Origin: Gymnodinialimonas sp. 202GB13-11
GTDB taxonomy: Bacteria; Pseudomonadota; Alphaproteobacteria; Rhodobacterales; Rhodobacteraceae
Assembly: GCF_040932485.1 (NCBI RefSeq)
Contig: NZ_JBFRBH010000001.1
Span: 2,418,001 to 2,482,000, forward strand
DNA: 64,000 bases
Direction of reading: 5' to 3'
The translations under genes and the position numbers were made by a program. Below, piece after piece: positions 52,991 to 62,266 of this stretch. Positions within the stretch are counted from its first letter, which is position 1, and every line of letters begins with the position of its first letter. The notes under the pieces were generated by a model, which saw nothing but the letters and a program-made list of their open reading frames with translations, was not told the DNA's origin and ran no database searches.

Positions 52991-53704
52991 ATGCCACGCA
53001 TGCATACACTTATCGCCGCCCTCACATTCGCGACAGCCATTGCCTTCGCGGTTGTGCCGGTCTTCACGCAGCCCTTTACCGGCTTCGATCCGGCGCAGCT
53101 TCCCATCCCGGTCGAACGTCTGCCGATCCAGCCCGCAGGCTATGCCTTCGCGCTTTGGGGCTTGATCTATCTGGGCCTCATCGCGTCCGCCGCCTACGGC
53201 CTGTTCAAGCACGCCATTGATCCGGACTGGGCCCCATTTCGACCATGGCTGATCATCTCCATGGTTCTGGGGGCCGCGTGGATCCCCGTGGCGTTAGCTG
53301 CACCCGTCCCGGCAACTGTGATGATCATTGCCATGTGGGCCAGCGCGCTTGCGGCGCTTCTTAGATCCCCCGCCACGCCATATGCACGCGCGCCGATTGG
53401 CCTTTACACAGGCTGGCTCACCGCCGCGTCTTGCGTGGCGGCCAGCACGGTGGCAGCAGGCTATGGCCTTGCCTCGCAAAACACAGCCAGCTGGATCGCA
53501 CTGGCTATCGCCCTCATCGCGACCATCACGATCACCCGCAAAACAGACACACTCGCCTATCCCGGCGCGGTCGTCTGGGCATTGATCGGCACCATGATCG
53601 CGAACTGGAACATCTTTCCTGCTTTCGCAACCGCCGCCGCCCTCGGCGCGCTTTTGCTGATCGCCATCGCACTGGGTCGCCGCATAGAGGCGCAGTCAAC
53701 CTGA
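52991..53704 (+). CDS. TspO-like membrane protein, paralogue 2 (237 aa)
   Basis: Tandem copy of the preceding gene: IQPAGYAFALWGLIYLGLIA, PIGLYTGWLTAASCVAASTV and AAGYGLASQNTASWIALAIA line up with IQPAGWAFSIWGVIYL, PIGLYAGWLTAASFVSLATI and TAGYGIASPELASWVALPIA in paralogue 1. About seven helices. Start at ATG 52991; ATG 53000 also possible. Its stop codon lies within a dispersed repeat. Confidence 0.7.
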   Translation: MPRMHTLIAALTFATAIAFAVVPVFTQPFTGFDPAQLPIPVERLPIQPAGYAFALWGLIYLGLIASAAYGLFKHAIDPDWAPFRPWLIISMVLGAAWIPVALAAPVPATVMIIAMWASALAALLRSPATPYARAPIGLYTGWLTAASCVAASTVAAGYGLASQNTASWIALAIALIATITITRKTDTLAYPGAVVWALIGTMIANWNIFPAFATAAALGALLLIAIALGRRIEAQST

Positions 53705-53738
53705 CGCGAAACCCGGTCTTCCACTGGTTCCAAATACT
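53702..53738 (+). repeat. Dispersed repeat upstream of G-rich hairpin, copy B
   Basis: TGACGCGAAACCCGGTCTTC then CACTGGTTCCAAATACT, nearly identical to 44334-44368. The first TGA is the stop codon of the TspO-like gene. Confidence 0.75.
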
Positions 53739-53782
53739 TTAAATTCTTGTACCGCGAGCCACATGCACCGGCGCCTGCAGAC

Positions 53783-53838
53783 TGGCCCGGGTGGACGAGA
53801 GGGGGTGGGCGGGCGGGCCTTTCGCCCAACCGGGCCAC
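53783..53838. repeat. Hairpin with G-rich loop (element copy B)
   Basis: TGGCCCGGGTGGACGA (53783-53798) pairs with TCGCCCAACCGGGCCA (53822-53837) at 14 of 16 positions. The loop has GGGGGTGGGCGGGCGGG (53801-53817), four G-runs with single-base gaps as in copies A and C. It lies between the TspO-like pair and surE on the same strand, so here it may tune read-through. Confidence 0.7.
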
Positions 53839-53882
53839 GCCACCGCTGGACGCCCCCCGCGCCACCGGATACACCCGCGCCC

Positions 53883-54671
53883 ATGCGTATTCTCATCACC
53901 AACGACGACGGCATCAATGCCCCCGGCCTCAAGGTCCTGCACGCCATCGCAGCCGAGCTTGCGGGTGCGGACAATGTCTGGACCGTCGCACCTGCGTTCG
54001 AGCAATCGGGCGTCGGCCATTGCATCTCTTACGTGCACCCCACCCTGATCTCGGAATTTGGGCCGCAGCGCTTCGCCGCCGAAGGCTCACCCGCCGATTG
54101 CGTTATCGCCGGCCTGCATGAGGTGATGAAAGACAGCCCCCCCGACCTGATCCTGTCGGGCGTGAACAAGGGTAACAACTCGGCTGAGAACACGCTTTAT
54201 TCCGGCACCATCGGTGCGGCGATTGAAGCGGCTATTCAAGGCGTACCTGCCATCGCGCTCTCGCAATACTATGGCCCTGCTAATATCAGCCTCGACAACA
54301 GTTTTGAGGCCGCAGCGACCCACGGTGCCGACGTGATCCGCAAGATCCTCGCAGCACCCGGTGCGTTCGACAGCGTGCCCTACAAGCTTTTCTACAACGT
54401 CAATTTCCCGCCCTGCCCCGCGGCGGATGTCAAAGGCACCCGCGTGGTGGCCCAAGGCTTCCGCGAGGGGCAGTCGGGCATGGGCATGAAGGCCGACATC
54501 GCCCCCAACGGTCGCAAGTTCCTGTGGATCACAGGCAACCCGCAAAACGTCTCCTCCGGCGCGGACACGGACGCTACGGTCAACATCGAAGGCTATATCT
54601 CGGTCACGCCCATGCGCGCTGATCTAACCGCGCGCGACCGTCTCGAAGACCTGAAAGCCGCCGTCGAATGA
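53883..54671 (+). CDS. surE: 5'/3'-nucleotidase SurE
   Basis: 262 residues from the ATG at 53883. [19 protein letters not shown] carries the metal-binding Asp pair, [11 protein letters not shown] and [20 protein letters not shown] the conserved Asn and Ser-rich loop. Hydrolyses nucleoside monophosphates and polyphosphate in stationary phase. Overlaps pcm by four bases (ATGA), the classical surE-pcm pair. Confidence 0.96.
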   Translation: MRILITNDDGINAPGLKVLHAIAAELAGADNVWTVAPAFEQSGVGHCISYVHPTLISEFGPQRFAAEGSPADCVIAGLHEVMKDSPPDLILSGVNKGNNSAENTLYSGTIGAAIEAAIQGVPAIALSQYYGPANISLDNSFEAAATHGADVIRKILAAPGAFDSVPYKLFYNVNFPPCPAADVKGTRVVAQGFREGQSGMGMKADIAPNGRKFLWITGNPQNVSSGADTDATVNIEGYISVTPMRADLTARDRLEDLKAAVE

Positions 54672-55321
54672 GCGACACGCGGGGCTATGACGCGGAACGC
54701 AAGATGCAGTTCCTGTTCCAGCTCCGCCAGAAGGGGATAACCGACAAGCGCGTACTGGAAGCGATGGAGAAAGTGGATCGCGGTGCCTATGTGCGCGGCC
54801 ATTTCGCTACCCGCGCGTACGAGGATATGCCGCTTCCCATCGCCTCGGGCCAGACGATCAGCCAGCCCTCGGTTGTGGGTCTGATGACCCAGGCGCTTGA
54901 GGTGCAGCCGCGCGATACTGTGCTCGAAGTGGGCACTGGCTCTGGCTATCAGGCCGCGATCCTGAGCCATCTGGCCCGCCGCATCTACACGGTCGACCGC
55001 CATCGCAACCTGACCCGCGACGCGGAGCTCGCCTTTACCCGCGAGGGCCTAGTGAACATCACGGTCATCACCGGCGATGGCTCTTTCGGGTTACCGGATC
55101 AGGGCCCATTTGACCGCATCCTTGTGACCGCCGCCGCAGAGGATCCGCCCGGCCCCCTGATGCAGCAGCTTAAGCCCGGTGGTGTCATGGTCGTGCCCGT
55201 GGGCCAATCAGATGCCGTGCAAAGCCTAATCAAAGTCACCCGCATCGACGACGGCTTCGACTATGAAGAGATCATGCCGGTGCGCTTCGTGCCCTTGATG
55301 GAAGGCGTTGCGCGGGAGTGA
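54668..55321 (+). CDS. pcm: Protein-L-isoaspartate O-methyltransferase
   Basis: 217 residues. [40 protein letters not shown] and the SAM motif [16 protein letters not shown] are diagnostic; [10 protein letters not shown] follows. Repairs isoaspartyl damage in proteins. In many relatives nlpD follows directly; here two minus-strand genes (WD40 protein and histidine kinase) lie between. Confidence 0.96.
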   Translation: MSDTRGYDAERKMQFLFQLRQKGITDKRVLEAMEKVDRGAYVRGHFATRAYEDMPLPIASGQTISQPSVVGLMTQALEVQPRDTVLEVGTGSGYQAAILSHLARRIYTVDRHRNLTRDAELAFTREGLVNITVITGDGSFGLPDQGPFDRILVTAAAEDPPGPLMQQLKPGGVMVVPVGQSDAVQSLIKVTRIDDGFDYEEIMPVRFVPLMEGVARE

Positions 55322-55324
55322 TCC

Positions 55325-56422
55325 TTACTGCGCAGGAATGTCGAACACGCAAATCTGATCGTCCGACCCAAGGCTCAACACCGCATCATCCCCCGGCAGT
55401 ACCCTCGCGTCCGACACCACACCCTCATGAGCAAGGAAACGAGCCAATTCCTCGCCGGTTTCCGAGTCCCACAGACGCACGGTTGCATCCTGACCCGCAC
55501 TGACCAGTCGAGCGCCTGTTGCATCCATCCGCAACCGTTGCACTGAGTCCTCGTGGTCGAGCCGATGCAGAACCTCTCCGGTTGCAAGGTTGTGCACATA
55601 GACCGATGACGTGTCATCGTAGGCAAGATAGGCATGGTTCAGCGAGGCTACGACATTGACCAACGCAAACTCTGGCTCCGCAGCCCAACTGCGCAGCAGA
55701 CGCCCCTCACTATGGTTGATGATCCGCACCTCGCCCCGGCTGAACACGAGGATCGAGTGGTCAGCGTCGAAAAACTGCACGTGGACAATGTGATCGGCGA
55801 TCTCAGCAAATTCGTAGCTGTGCAGACGTTCGCCCGCCCCAGCATCGTAATAGAGAACACCATTGCCTACACCCACGACCGCCATCGTTCCATCCTCGGA
55901 AAACGCGAAGGCCGAGACCGGGTTTTGGGGTGGGACGAACGTCACGATCTCTGTCCCGGCTGCCACATCCCAAAGGGCCCCGACCAGGTTTGCGTCCCGC
56001 GACATGGCGCGTGAGCCATCGGCGTTGATGATCGTCTCGCGCAGATAGCCGCGATGCGGACCCATCGCAGACATCAACGTGCCGGTCGCCAGATCATGGG
56101 CCTGGAACGAGCGGTCTTCAAATCGCACCAACACCACGCTTTCGTCGGCGCTGACGCTCAGGTTGAAAACCTCGTCACTCAAGCCCTCAAGGACCGGGGT
56201 TGCCGTGCCATCCTCAAGCGACAGCGTGTACAAGGTTCGGGTCCAGTCCGAGAACATTATTCCGTTGCCCAATGGCAAGGCACGTGGCGCACGGGCGTTG
56301 TCGAGCTCGGTATCGAAACACAGCCGCGCTGTGACCTCTACCTCTCCGGATTGCGCCCCAGCAGCAAGGCCAGAGAAACACATCACGGCGGCCGAAATCA
56401 CCGCACCAAAACAAAATCGCAT
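55325..56422 (-). CDS. Exported WD40-type beta-propeller protein
   Basis: 365 residues with a signal peptide (VISAAVMCFSGLAAGAQS). Repeats ending in aromatic/acidic pairs occur through the mature part (LWDVAAGTEIVTFVPP; VHNLATGEVLHRLDHEDSV; VRLWDSETGEELARFLAHEG; SDDQICVFD), fitting a seven-bladed propeller. Probably a periplasmic or lipid-free scaffold. It lies 21 bases downstream of the histidine kinase gene on the same strand and may be its sensing partner (inference). Confidence 0.78.
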   Translation of the reverse strand: MRFCFGAVISAAVMCFSGLAAGAQSGEVEVTARLCFDTELDNARAPRALPLGNGIMFSDWTRTLYTLSLEDGTATPVLEGLSDEVFNLSVSADESVVLVRFEDRSFQAHDLATGTLMSAMGPHRGYLRETIINADGSRAMSRDANLVGALWDVAAGTEIVTFVPPQNPVSAFAFSEDGTMAVVGVGNGVLYYDAGAGERLHSYEFAEIADHIVHVQFFDADHSILVFSRGEVRIINHSEGRLLRSWAAEPEFALVNVVASLNHAYLAYDDTSSVYVHNLATGEVLHRLDHEDSVQRLRMDATGARLVSAGQDATVRLWDSETGEELARFLAHEGVVSDARVLPGDDAVLSLGSDDQICVFDIPAQ

Positions 56423-56443
56423 GTCAGGAATACCTCAATGAAA

Positions 56444-58429
56444 TCAGGTGTCGTCAGAGCTATCGGCGGATTTCAACGCAGTGGCGATCACGCGCCCCAA
56501 CTCCTCCGCCGGGGCCGGCTTTTGCAACAACGGGGCCCGCACGGCTCCCATCTCAGTGTCGGTAAACCCGGTATAGCCCGACATGTAGACCACCGGCAGA
56601 TCGGGCTGAATTTCACGGGAAAGGCGCGCCAGTTCAAACCCGCCCAACTTGCCCGGCATGACCACGTCCGTCAGCAAAAGGTCGATGTGCTCTCCAGCCT
56701 CGATCTTTTCCAACGCCTCTTGGCCGGACGATGCTGTGACCACGTCGTAATCGAGCTTCTCCAGCAGATCGGTCATCATGCTCAGCAGCATGAATTCATC
56801 CTCGACCACCAGGATCGTCTCACCATTGCCTTGCGCGACCGGGGCGGTCTGGACGGCGGCTTCCCGTGTGCCAAGCGCTGTGCCACGCGGCAGGGTCATC
56901 TGCACTGTTGTGCCAATCCCCTCTTCGGAATAGATGCGCAGATCACCGTTGGACTGGGTGATGAACCCGTAGACAATCGCCAAGCCCAGGCCGGTGCCGG
57001 AATTGCTCTCCTTTGTGGTGAAAAACGGATCGGTGCAGCGCTTCAGTGTTTCCTCATCCATGCCCGGTCCGTTGTCAGACACGCTAATTTCTACATACCG
57101 CAAGGCGGCGCCATCTTCAGCCGCTTCCTCGGTGTGTTGGGTATCGTCGAGGCTCTCACTCGTTGCGAGAACCGGACGTGCCTTGATCTGAATACGGCTA
57201 CCTTCACCCGACCGCATCATGGCATCCCGGGCATTCAACACCAGGTTCATCAACGCAGTTTCAAGCTGAGTCTGATCACATCGGTGGCGCAGATCCGGAT
57301 CGCTTACCGACAGTTCAAGCTCAAAATGCTCTTCGATCATGGGGCGGACCAGCAATTTGAACTCTTCAAAGACGTCGGCAGTTGACCGGACGGAGGCAAG
57401 CCCCGGTTGACGGCGCGCAAACGCCAACAGTCGCGCCGTCAAGGCCGAGCCGCGCTTGACCGATTGCGCCGCCGTCTCAAGATAGCTTGCACGCTGATCC
57501 GGTCTTTCGGCCTTGCCAGCAAGATCGATGGCATACAGCAGAGACGCCAACAGGTTGTTGAAATCATGGGCAATTCCGCCCGTCAGCTGACCAAGGGCAT
57601 CCAGCCTGCTCTTGCGTTCAATGACCTGTCGATTGCGTTCTTCGCTCGACACATCGTCCAGAACCAGCACCATGTCTATGCCACTGGCCCTATGTTCCAC
57701 CGCAGCATTGCCCACCCGAACGTACCGAGCGGTCTCAGGGCCGGCATGACGCCGCAGCAAATGGGTTTCGCCTTGGAGGGAATGGCCCGCCAAAGCGCGG
57801 CGCAACGGATCGGCACTCGCGATCAAGGGCTGCATGGTTTCAGGGTCCAGAAACTGGATTGTCTCCGGCCACTCAAAGGGCACTTCCTTCACGATCCCAC
57901 CCAGCATGTGGCGCGCGGTCGAATTGATGCGGACGATCACCCCTTTTTCATCCATGGCGACGATACCGCTTGAGGCCGCGTTGAAGATCGTCTCCAACTC
58001 ATCTCGCGTTGCGGCGGCGGCGGCTTCGCTGCTCTTTTGGGCCGTAATATCCGTGGCCACACCGATATGGCGCGCAACGGACCCATCTTCGTCGCGATCA
58101 AAGACCGTGTCGTATGACAGCAGCCAGACCCAATAATCGCTTTTGTGGCGCATTCGGTATTCGATCGACGCCGTCTCACCGTCCTTCAGTTGCTGGAGAG
58201 AGGCAAAGTACTCGCCGATCCGAGGCAGATCATCAGGGTGGCACAATGTCGGAAACAGCGCATCGCCCATCTCAACCAATTCTGGGCTGGAATAACCTAG
58301 AATTTCGGCAAGCGTTGAATTGGTGTATTCGTTGGATTGGGTCTTCTGATTGAAAACATATACAATCCCGGGAACCACATTGGTTATCTTTGCCAAAAAG
58401 GCATCCGCTTCCCATTGCGACGTCGGCAT
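56444..58429 (-). CDS. PAS-domain hybrid histidine kinase
   Basis: 661 residues, no membrane helices. PAS 1 at about 10-130 (YTNSTLAEILGYSSPELVEM), PAS 2 at about 140-260, HisKA with His288 in GGIAHDFNNLL, HATPase with SDNGPGMDEETL and GTGLGLAIVYGF, and a receiver domain with acceptor Asp588 (LLLTDVVMPG). A cytosolic sensor; the H-D-F-N-N-L box is typical of hybrid kinases with attached receivers. No output regulator is adjacent, so phosphate probably flows elsewhere. The WD40 gene follows. Confidence 0.93.
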   Translation of the reverse strand: MPTSQWEADAFLAKITNVVPGIVYVFNQKTQSNEYTNSTLAEILGYSSPELVEMGDALFPTLCHPDDLPRIGEYFASLQQLKDGETASIEYRMRHKSDYWVWLLSYDTVFDRDEDGSVARHIGVATDITAQKSSEAAAAATRDELETIFNAASSGIVAMDEKGVIVRINSTARHMLGGIVKEVPFEWPETIQFLDPETMQPLIASADPLRRALAGHSLQGETHLLRRHAGPETARYVRVGNAAVEHRASGIDMVLVLDDVSSEERNRQVIERKSRLDALGQLTGGIAHDFNNLLASLLYAIDLAGKAERPDQRASYLETAAQSVKRGSALTARLLAFARRQPGLASVRSTADVFEEFKLLVRPMIEEHFELELSVSDPDLRHRCDQTQLETALMNLVLNARDAMMRSGEGSRIQIKARPVLATSESLDDTQHTEEAAEDGAALRYVEISVSDNGPGMDEETLKRCTDPFFTTKESNSGTGLGLAIVYGFITQSNGDLRIYSEEGIGTTVQMTLPRGTALGTREAAVQTAPVAQGNGETILVVEDEFMLLSMMTDLLEKLDYDVVTASSGQEALEKIEAGEHIDLLLTDVVMPGKLGGFELARLSREIQPDLPVVYMSGYTGFTDTEMGAVRAPLLQKPAPAEELGRVIATALKSADSSDDT

Positions 58430-58655
58430 TCAAAGGTCCCCATATCGGTAGTTTGATCTGATGTAGCACAGCTTTAGCTGCGAACACATGACCTGCCTTG
58501 GCACATCGCACGACCAGCTTTGCCAGCAATCCCCCGCCCATCGCGCCCCCGCGGGGCAAGACCCTTCCGATTTCCCCTTGGGTCATGCTATACTTGCATG
58601 CAATTAAAGGCCAAAGGCCCGTTACGAGGCCGACATTGAGGAAGGTTCGAGCGCC

Positions 58656-59789
58656 ATGCGCCTGCCCATGACACGTTTTGCCCGCCGCAGCCTGACGCTG
58701 CTGGCGCCTGCCTTGTTGGCCGCCTGTGTTGGCGCGCCCTCCGAGTGGGATTTCGATTTCCGCCCCAACGCGCCGCGCGGCGAAGCGGTGACAGCCGATC
58801 GCCCTGACCCCGATAGTCGCGGGCTGATTTCCTATGACAGCTACCAAGTCGCCGTCGCGCGCCGCGGTGATACGGTCGCCGATGTGGCCACACGCATCGG
58901 CCTAGGTGCCGAGGAACTCGCCACCTTCAACGGCCGCTCCGCAGGCGACGCGCTGCGTGATGGTGAGGTCTTGGCCCTGCCCCGCCGCGTCACCGGCGGC
59001 ACGACGCCCGGCACCGGAAACGACATTGCATCCATTGCACGCGGCGCAATTGATGCCGCTGACGCCGCAAACCCGACGGCCTCCGGCCCACAGCTTCCCG
59101 ATGGACAGGAGCCTGTTCGGCACCGCATCGCACGCGGCGAGACCGCCTATTCGGTCGCCCGTCTTTATGGCGTTTCGGTGCGCAGCTTGGCCGAATGGAA
59201 CGGCCTCGGCCCGGACCTCGCCGTACGCGAGGGGCAGTTCCTCTTGATCCCCATCGTGATCGAAAACGCAGCCGCAGCAGATGCGACCGAGCCCGGCACT
59301 TCCGTGGCCCCGCTGCCGCCCTCTGCCTCTGACCCGCTGCCCGGCCAAATCGAGACGGCAACCTTGCCCGACCTTCAAGGCACCGGTACCGGCGCGCCCG
59401 AAGCAGCCCCGGCGCCCGCCCCTGCAGCGCCCCAGCAATCCAGTGCCCGGCTAATCCGGCCTGTCGAAGGCTCCGTCCTGCGCGGCTATGGCTCGGGCAA
59501 TGAGGGCATCGACATTGGGGCCGCTGCCGGCACTCCGGTGCGCGCCGCCGCAGACGGAACTGTGGCTGCGATTACGCAAGACACCGATCAGGTGCCGATC
59601 CTCGTGGTGCGCCACAGCGGTGGATTGCTGACGGTGTACGCCAATATCCAGAACATTCGTGTCAGCCGGGGTGACAGCGTCAGCCGGGGCGCAACCGTGG
59701 CGGAAGTAGGTGGCGGAGACCCGTCATTCCTGCACTTCGAGGTCCGGCGCGGGTTTGAGGCTGTAGATCCTTCTGATTACCTGCCTTAA
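58656..59789 (+). CDS. LysM/M23 lipoprotein, NlpD-like amidase activator
   Basis: 377 residues. Signal peptide with lipobox (ALLAAC). Two LysM domains at about 65-110 (YQVAVARRGDTVADVATRIG) and 150-200 (RHRIARGETAYSVARLYGVS), a Pro/Ala-rich linker, then a LytM/M23 domain. In the latter the HxGxD zinc site reads NEGIDIG and only one His remains of HxH (FLHFEVR), so it is a degenerate, probably non-catalytic domain like E. coli NlpD, which activates cell-wall amidases. Confidence 0.9.
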   Translation: MRLPMTRFARRSLTLLAPALLAACVGAPSEWDFDFRPNAPRGEAVTADRPDPDSRGLISYDSYQVAVARRGDTVADVATRIGLGAEELATFNGRSAGDALRDGEVLALPRRVTGGTTPGTGNDIASIARGAIDAADAANPTASGPQLPDGQEPVRHRIARGETAYSVARLYGVSVRSLAEWNGLGPDLAVREGQFLLIPIVIENAAAADATEPGTSVAPLPPSASDPLPGQIETATLPDLQGTGTGAPEAAPAPAPAAPQQSSARLIRPVEGSVLRGYGSGNEGIDIGAAAGTPVRAAADGTVAAITQDTDQVPILVVRHSGGLLTVYANIQNIRVSRGDSVSRGATVAEVGGGDPSFLHFEVRRGFEAVDPSDYLP

Positions 59790-59962
59790 CGCGTTAGAGC
59801 GTTGGAGGGATTGCGCCGACTTCGCCATCGTCGCACGCGCGCTGTAGGCGCGCGGCAGCGCTGAATCCTGCCGATCCGGTGCCCATTCGGTTGGAGGCGT
59901 TTTGATTTTCGCCGCAAACTCGGGCAAAATCCCTGTGGTTCAACAGAATTAGGAGGCTGCCC

Positions 59963-61189
59963 ATGTGGGATCGCATCCTGGACCGCATGATGCGCGATTT
60001 CATTCAGCGCCGTGCCCTTGCTTTGACCTACCCAGACGGCACCCGGCGCGTTTATGGCGAGGAGGATGCCGCGCCGATTGAGGTTACGCTGCACGACCCC
60101 GGCCTGCCCCGCCGCCTTGTCCTGAATACCGATCTTGCCGTGGGCGAGGCCTATATGGATGGCCGCCTGACCATCGGACAGGATGATCTGGAGGGGTTTC
60201 TGGCCTGCGCCACCGAAAATGCGGGCGTCGGGGACGATGTCTGGTGGCGCCGCGCGACGGCGGCCATTTTCAAGGCGCGCCGCCGCTTTGATCAGTGGAA
60301 CCCGGCCCGGCGCGCGCGCGAAAACGTGGCCCATCACTATGATCTGAGCTCGGAGCTCTATGACCTCTTCCTCGATGCCGACCGGCAATACTCCTGCGGC
60401 TACTTCCCCGATCCTTCCATGTCGCTCGACGCAGCGCAGGAGGCCAAAAAGCACCACATTGCCGGCAAGCTCTTGTTGCAGCCGGATATGGAGGTGTTGG
60501 AGATCGGCTGCGGCTGGGGCGGCATGGCGCTGACACTTGCGCGCGATTATGGCGTGCGCGTGCTTGGCGTGACCCTCAGCGAAGAACAGCATCGCACCGC
60601 CTGTCAGCGCGCGGCAGATGCCGGTTTGCAAGATCGTGTCCGGTTCGAGTTGCGCGATTACCGTGAGGTCACGGGCGAATTCGACCGCGTCGTCTCAATC
60701 GGCATGTTCGAACATGTTGGCGTGCCTCATTATGTCGAATACTTCCGAAACGTCCGCGACCGGTTGAAGGAGGGTGGGGTGGCCCTGATCCACACGATCG
60801 GGCGGGCCTATGTGCCCGGCCACACCTCCCCCTGGATCCAGAAATACATCTTCCCCGGCGGCTATTGCCCGGCCCTTTCGGAGATGTCGGCGGCGGTCGA
60901 GAAATCCGGCCTCTACTCCTGCGATGTAGAGGTCTGGCGCCTCCACTACGCCGAAACCCTGCGCCACTGGCACGATCGTTTCGTGGCGAACGAGGATAAG
61001 GCCCGCGCGCTCTATGATGATCGTTTCTGCCGCATGTGGCGCTACTATCTGAAGGCTTGCGAAGTCACCTTCCGCCACAACCGCCAGTGCGTGTTCCAAT
61101 ACCAGATGACCAAGCGGCAGGAAGCGGTGCCGCTCAGCCGCGATTACCTCTACCGCGAACCCAACCGCAAAATGGAGGCAGCAGAATGA
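59963..61189 (+). CDS. cfa: Cyclopropane-fatty-acyl-phospholipid synthase
   Basis: 408 residues. The SAM motif LEIGCGWGGMALTLA, YSCGYFPDPSMSLDAAQEAK and SIGMFEHVGVPHYVEYF are typical of Cfa. Adds a methylene bridge to unsaturated acyl chains of membrane phospholipids. GAGG before the ATG. The last codon overlaps the start of a tiny bactofilin-like gene (ATGA). Confidence 0.95.
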   Translation: MWDRILDRMMRDFIQRRALALTYPDGTRRVYGEEDAAPIEVTLHDPGLPRRLVLNTDLAVGEAYMDGRLTIGQDDLEGFLACATENAGVGDDVWWRRATAAIFKARRRFDQWNPARRARENVAHHYDLSSELYDLFLDADRQYSCGYFPDPSMSLDAAQEAKKHHIAGKLLLQPDMEVLEIGCGWGGMALTLARDYGVRVLGVTLSEEQHRTACQRAADAGLQDRVRFELRDYREVTGEFDRVVSIGMFEHVGVPHYVEYFRNVRDRLKEGGVALIHTIGRAYVPGHTSPWIQKYIFPGGYCPALSEMSAAVEKSGLYSCDVEVWRLHYAETLRHWHDRFVANEDKARALYDDRFCRMWRYYLKACEVTFRHNRQCVFQYQMTKRQEAVPLSRDYLYREPNRKMEAAE

Positions 61190-61410
61190 ACCCATCTAAA
61201 CCGATCATAGGGGGCAATCACACCTTCCATACATCTGGCCAGTTCAATGGGATGGTGGGCGGCACCGCCACTGTCGCCGCCGGGGTGAACCTGAAACTGA
61301 ACGGGATGGTCGGCGGCGACCTTGTGATTGAACGCGGGGCCACGGTGACGCTTGCAGGGATGGTGGGGGGCCGCATCGACAATCGCGGCGGCCACCTGTC
61401 CGACGGTTAG
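61186..61410 (+). CDS. Small bactofilin-like (polymer-forming) protein (74 aa)
   Basis: Three repeats ending in GMVGG (QFNGMVGGTATV, KLNGMVGGDLVI, TLAGMVGGRIDN) give a short right-handed beta-helix pattern as in bactofilins and polymer-forming cytoskeletal proteins, but with only three turns. Start overlaps the cfa stop (ATGA). Its stop overlaps the end of the HAD gene on the other strand by four bases. Could self-assemble or modify membrane-bound enzyme; unproved. Confidence 0.65.
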   Translation: MNPSKPIIGGNHTFHTSGQFNGMVGGTATVAAGVNLKLNGMVGGDLVIERGATVTLAGMVGGRIDNRGGHLSDG

Positions 61411-62084
61411 GCCGCCGACAGACCCAGCCCACAGAAACTGGGCTCCAACCGATCCAGAACATGCGTGATGCCGGACGGAAAGGACCGACCCCGTGCCGCC
61501 TCACCGGGAAAGGCCAGCGTCTCAATCCCGGCGGCGAGCGACGATTGCGCGCTTTCGGGTGTGTCCTCGATCGCCACGGCTTGGCCTGCACTGATCCCAA
61601 AATGGGCCAGTCCCAACCGGTAGATTTCCGGCGATGGCTTGCTGGCCGAGACGAAATCGCGATCCCCGACAAAGCCGAACATGTCGCGTGTGATCACGCC
61701 CTTCAGCCCTTCGAAAATCAGATCGACGGTCTGCGTCCCCGTGGTGGTCGCAAATCCCAGAGCCACGCCTTTGGATTGCGCCCGTTCGATCACGTCGAGC
61801 ACACCTGGCCGCGGCTCCAACCCGTCGCGCGCGAATTCCCGGAAATAGGCGACCTTGGCGCGATAGATCTCATCCACGTCCACATCCTGCCCCTGCGCCT
61901 CGGCATAGGCCTCGATCCGGGATTTGCCGCCGGGGGCGTGCAGCATCTCTCGGTAGGCCTCGCGCCCCCAGCTCCAGCCAAGACTGAGATGGTTAAAGGC
62001 CGCGTTGAACGCGCGGCGCTGCATGTCCGAGGTTTCGACGAGCGTGCCAATGGCACCGAAAAACAAGGCTTTAGGCTGGGGCAT
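61407..62084 (-). CDS. HAD-superfamily protein lacking the catalytic aspartates
   Basis: 225 residues from ATG 62084. The usual FDxDGTL motif reads FFGAIGTL: position 10 is Gly instead of the nucleophilic Asp and position 12 Ile instead of the acid Asp. The other motifs remain (ATTTGTQ, SKPSPEIYRLGL, AIEDTPES), and the cap domain is of the CbbY/phosphoglycolate-phosphatase kind. Phosphatase activity by the normal route is not expected. Function unknown. Confidence 0.8.
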   Translation of the reverse strand: MPQPKALFFGAIGTLVETSDMQRRAFNAAFNHLSLGWSWGREAYREMLHAPGGKSRIEAYAEAQGQDVDVDEIYRAKVAYFREFARDGLEPRPGVLDVIERAQSKGVALGFATTTGTQTVDLIFEGLKGVITRDMFGFVGDRDFVSASKPSPEIYRLGLAHFGISAGQAVAIEDTPESAQSSLAAGIETLAFPGEAARGRSFPSGITHVLDRLEPSFCGLGLSAA

Positions 62085-62266
62085 GGAGATCTCTCCGTGA
62101 AGGGTGACGCAGACGTTCAGAGCCGAAACATAGGGCGCGCCCGAAAAGTTCCCCTTCTTTGCAGAAAATAGACTCAGGACGCCGACGCATTTGACCACGA
62201 TCAGGGCGGCCTGGCGCTGGGGATGGCATGATTGAACATCCCCTCAGATCATTTCCGGAGACAGCC

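Noticed and set aside
58656-59789. Active M23 peptidase
   Set aside because: The HxGxD histidine is replaced (NEGID) and the HxH pair is incomplete, so I call it a degenerate NlpD-like activator.
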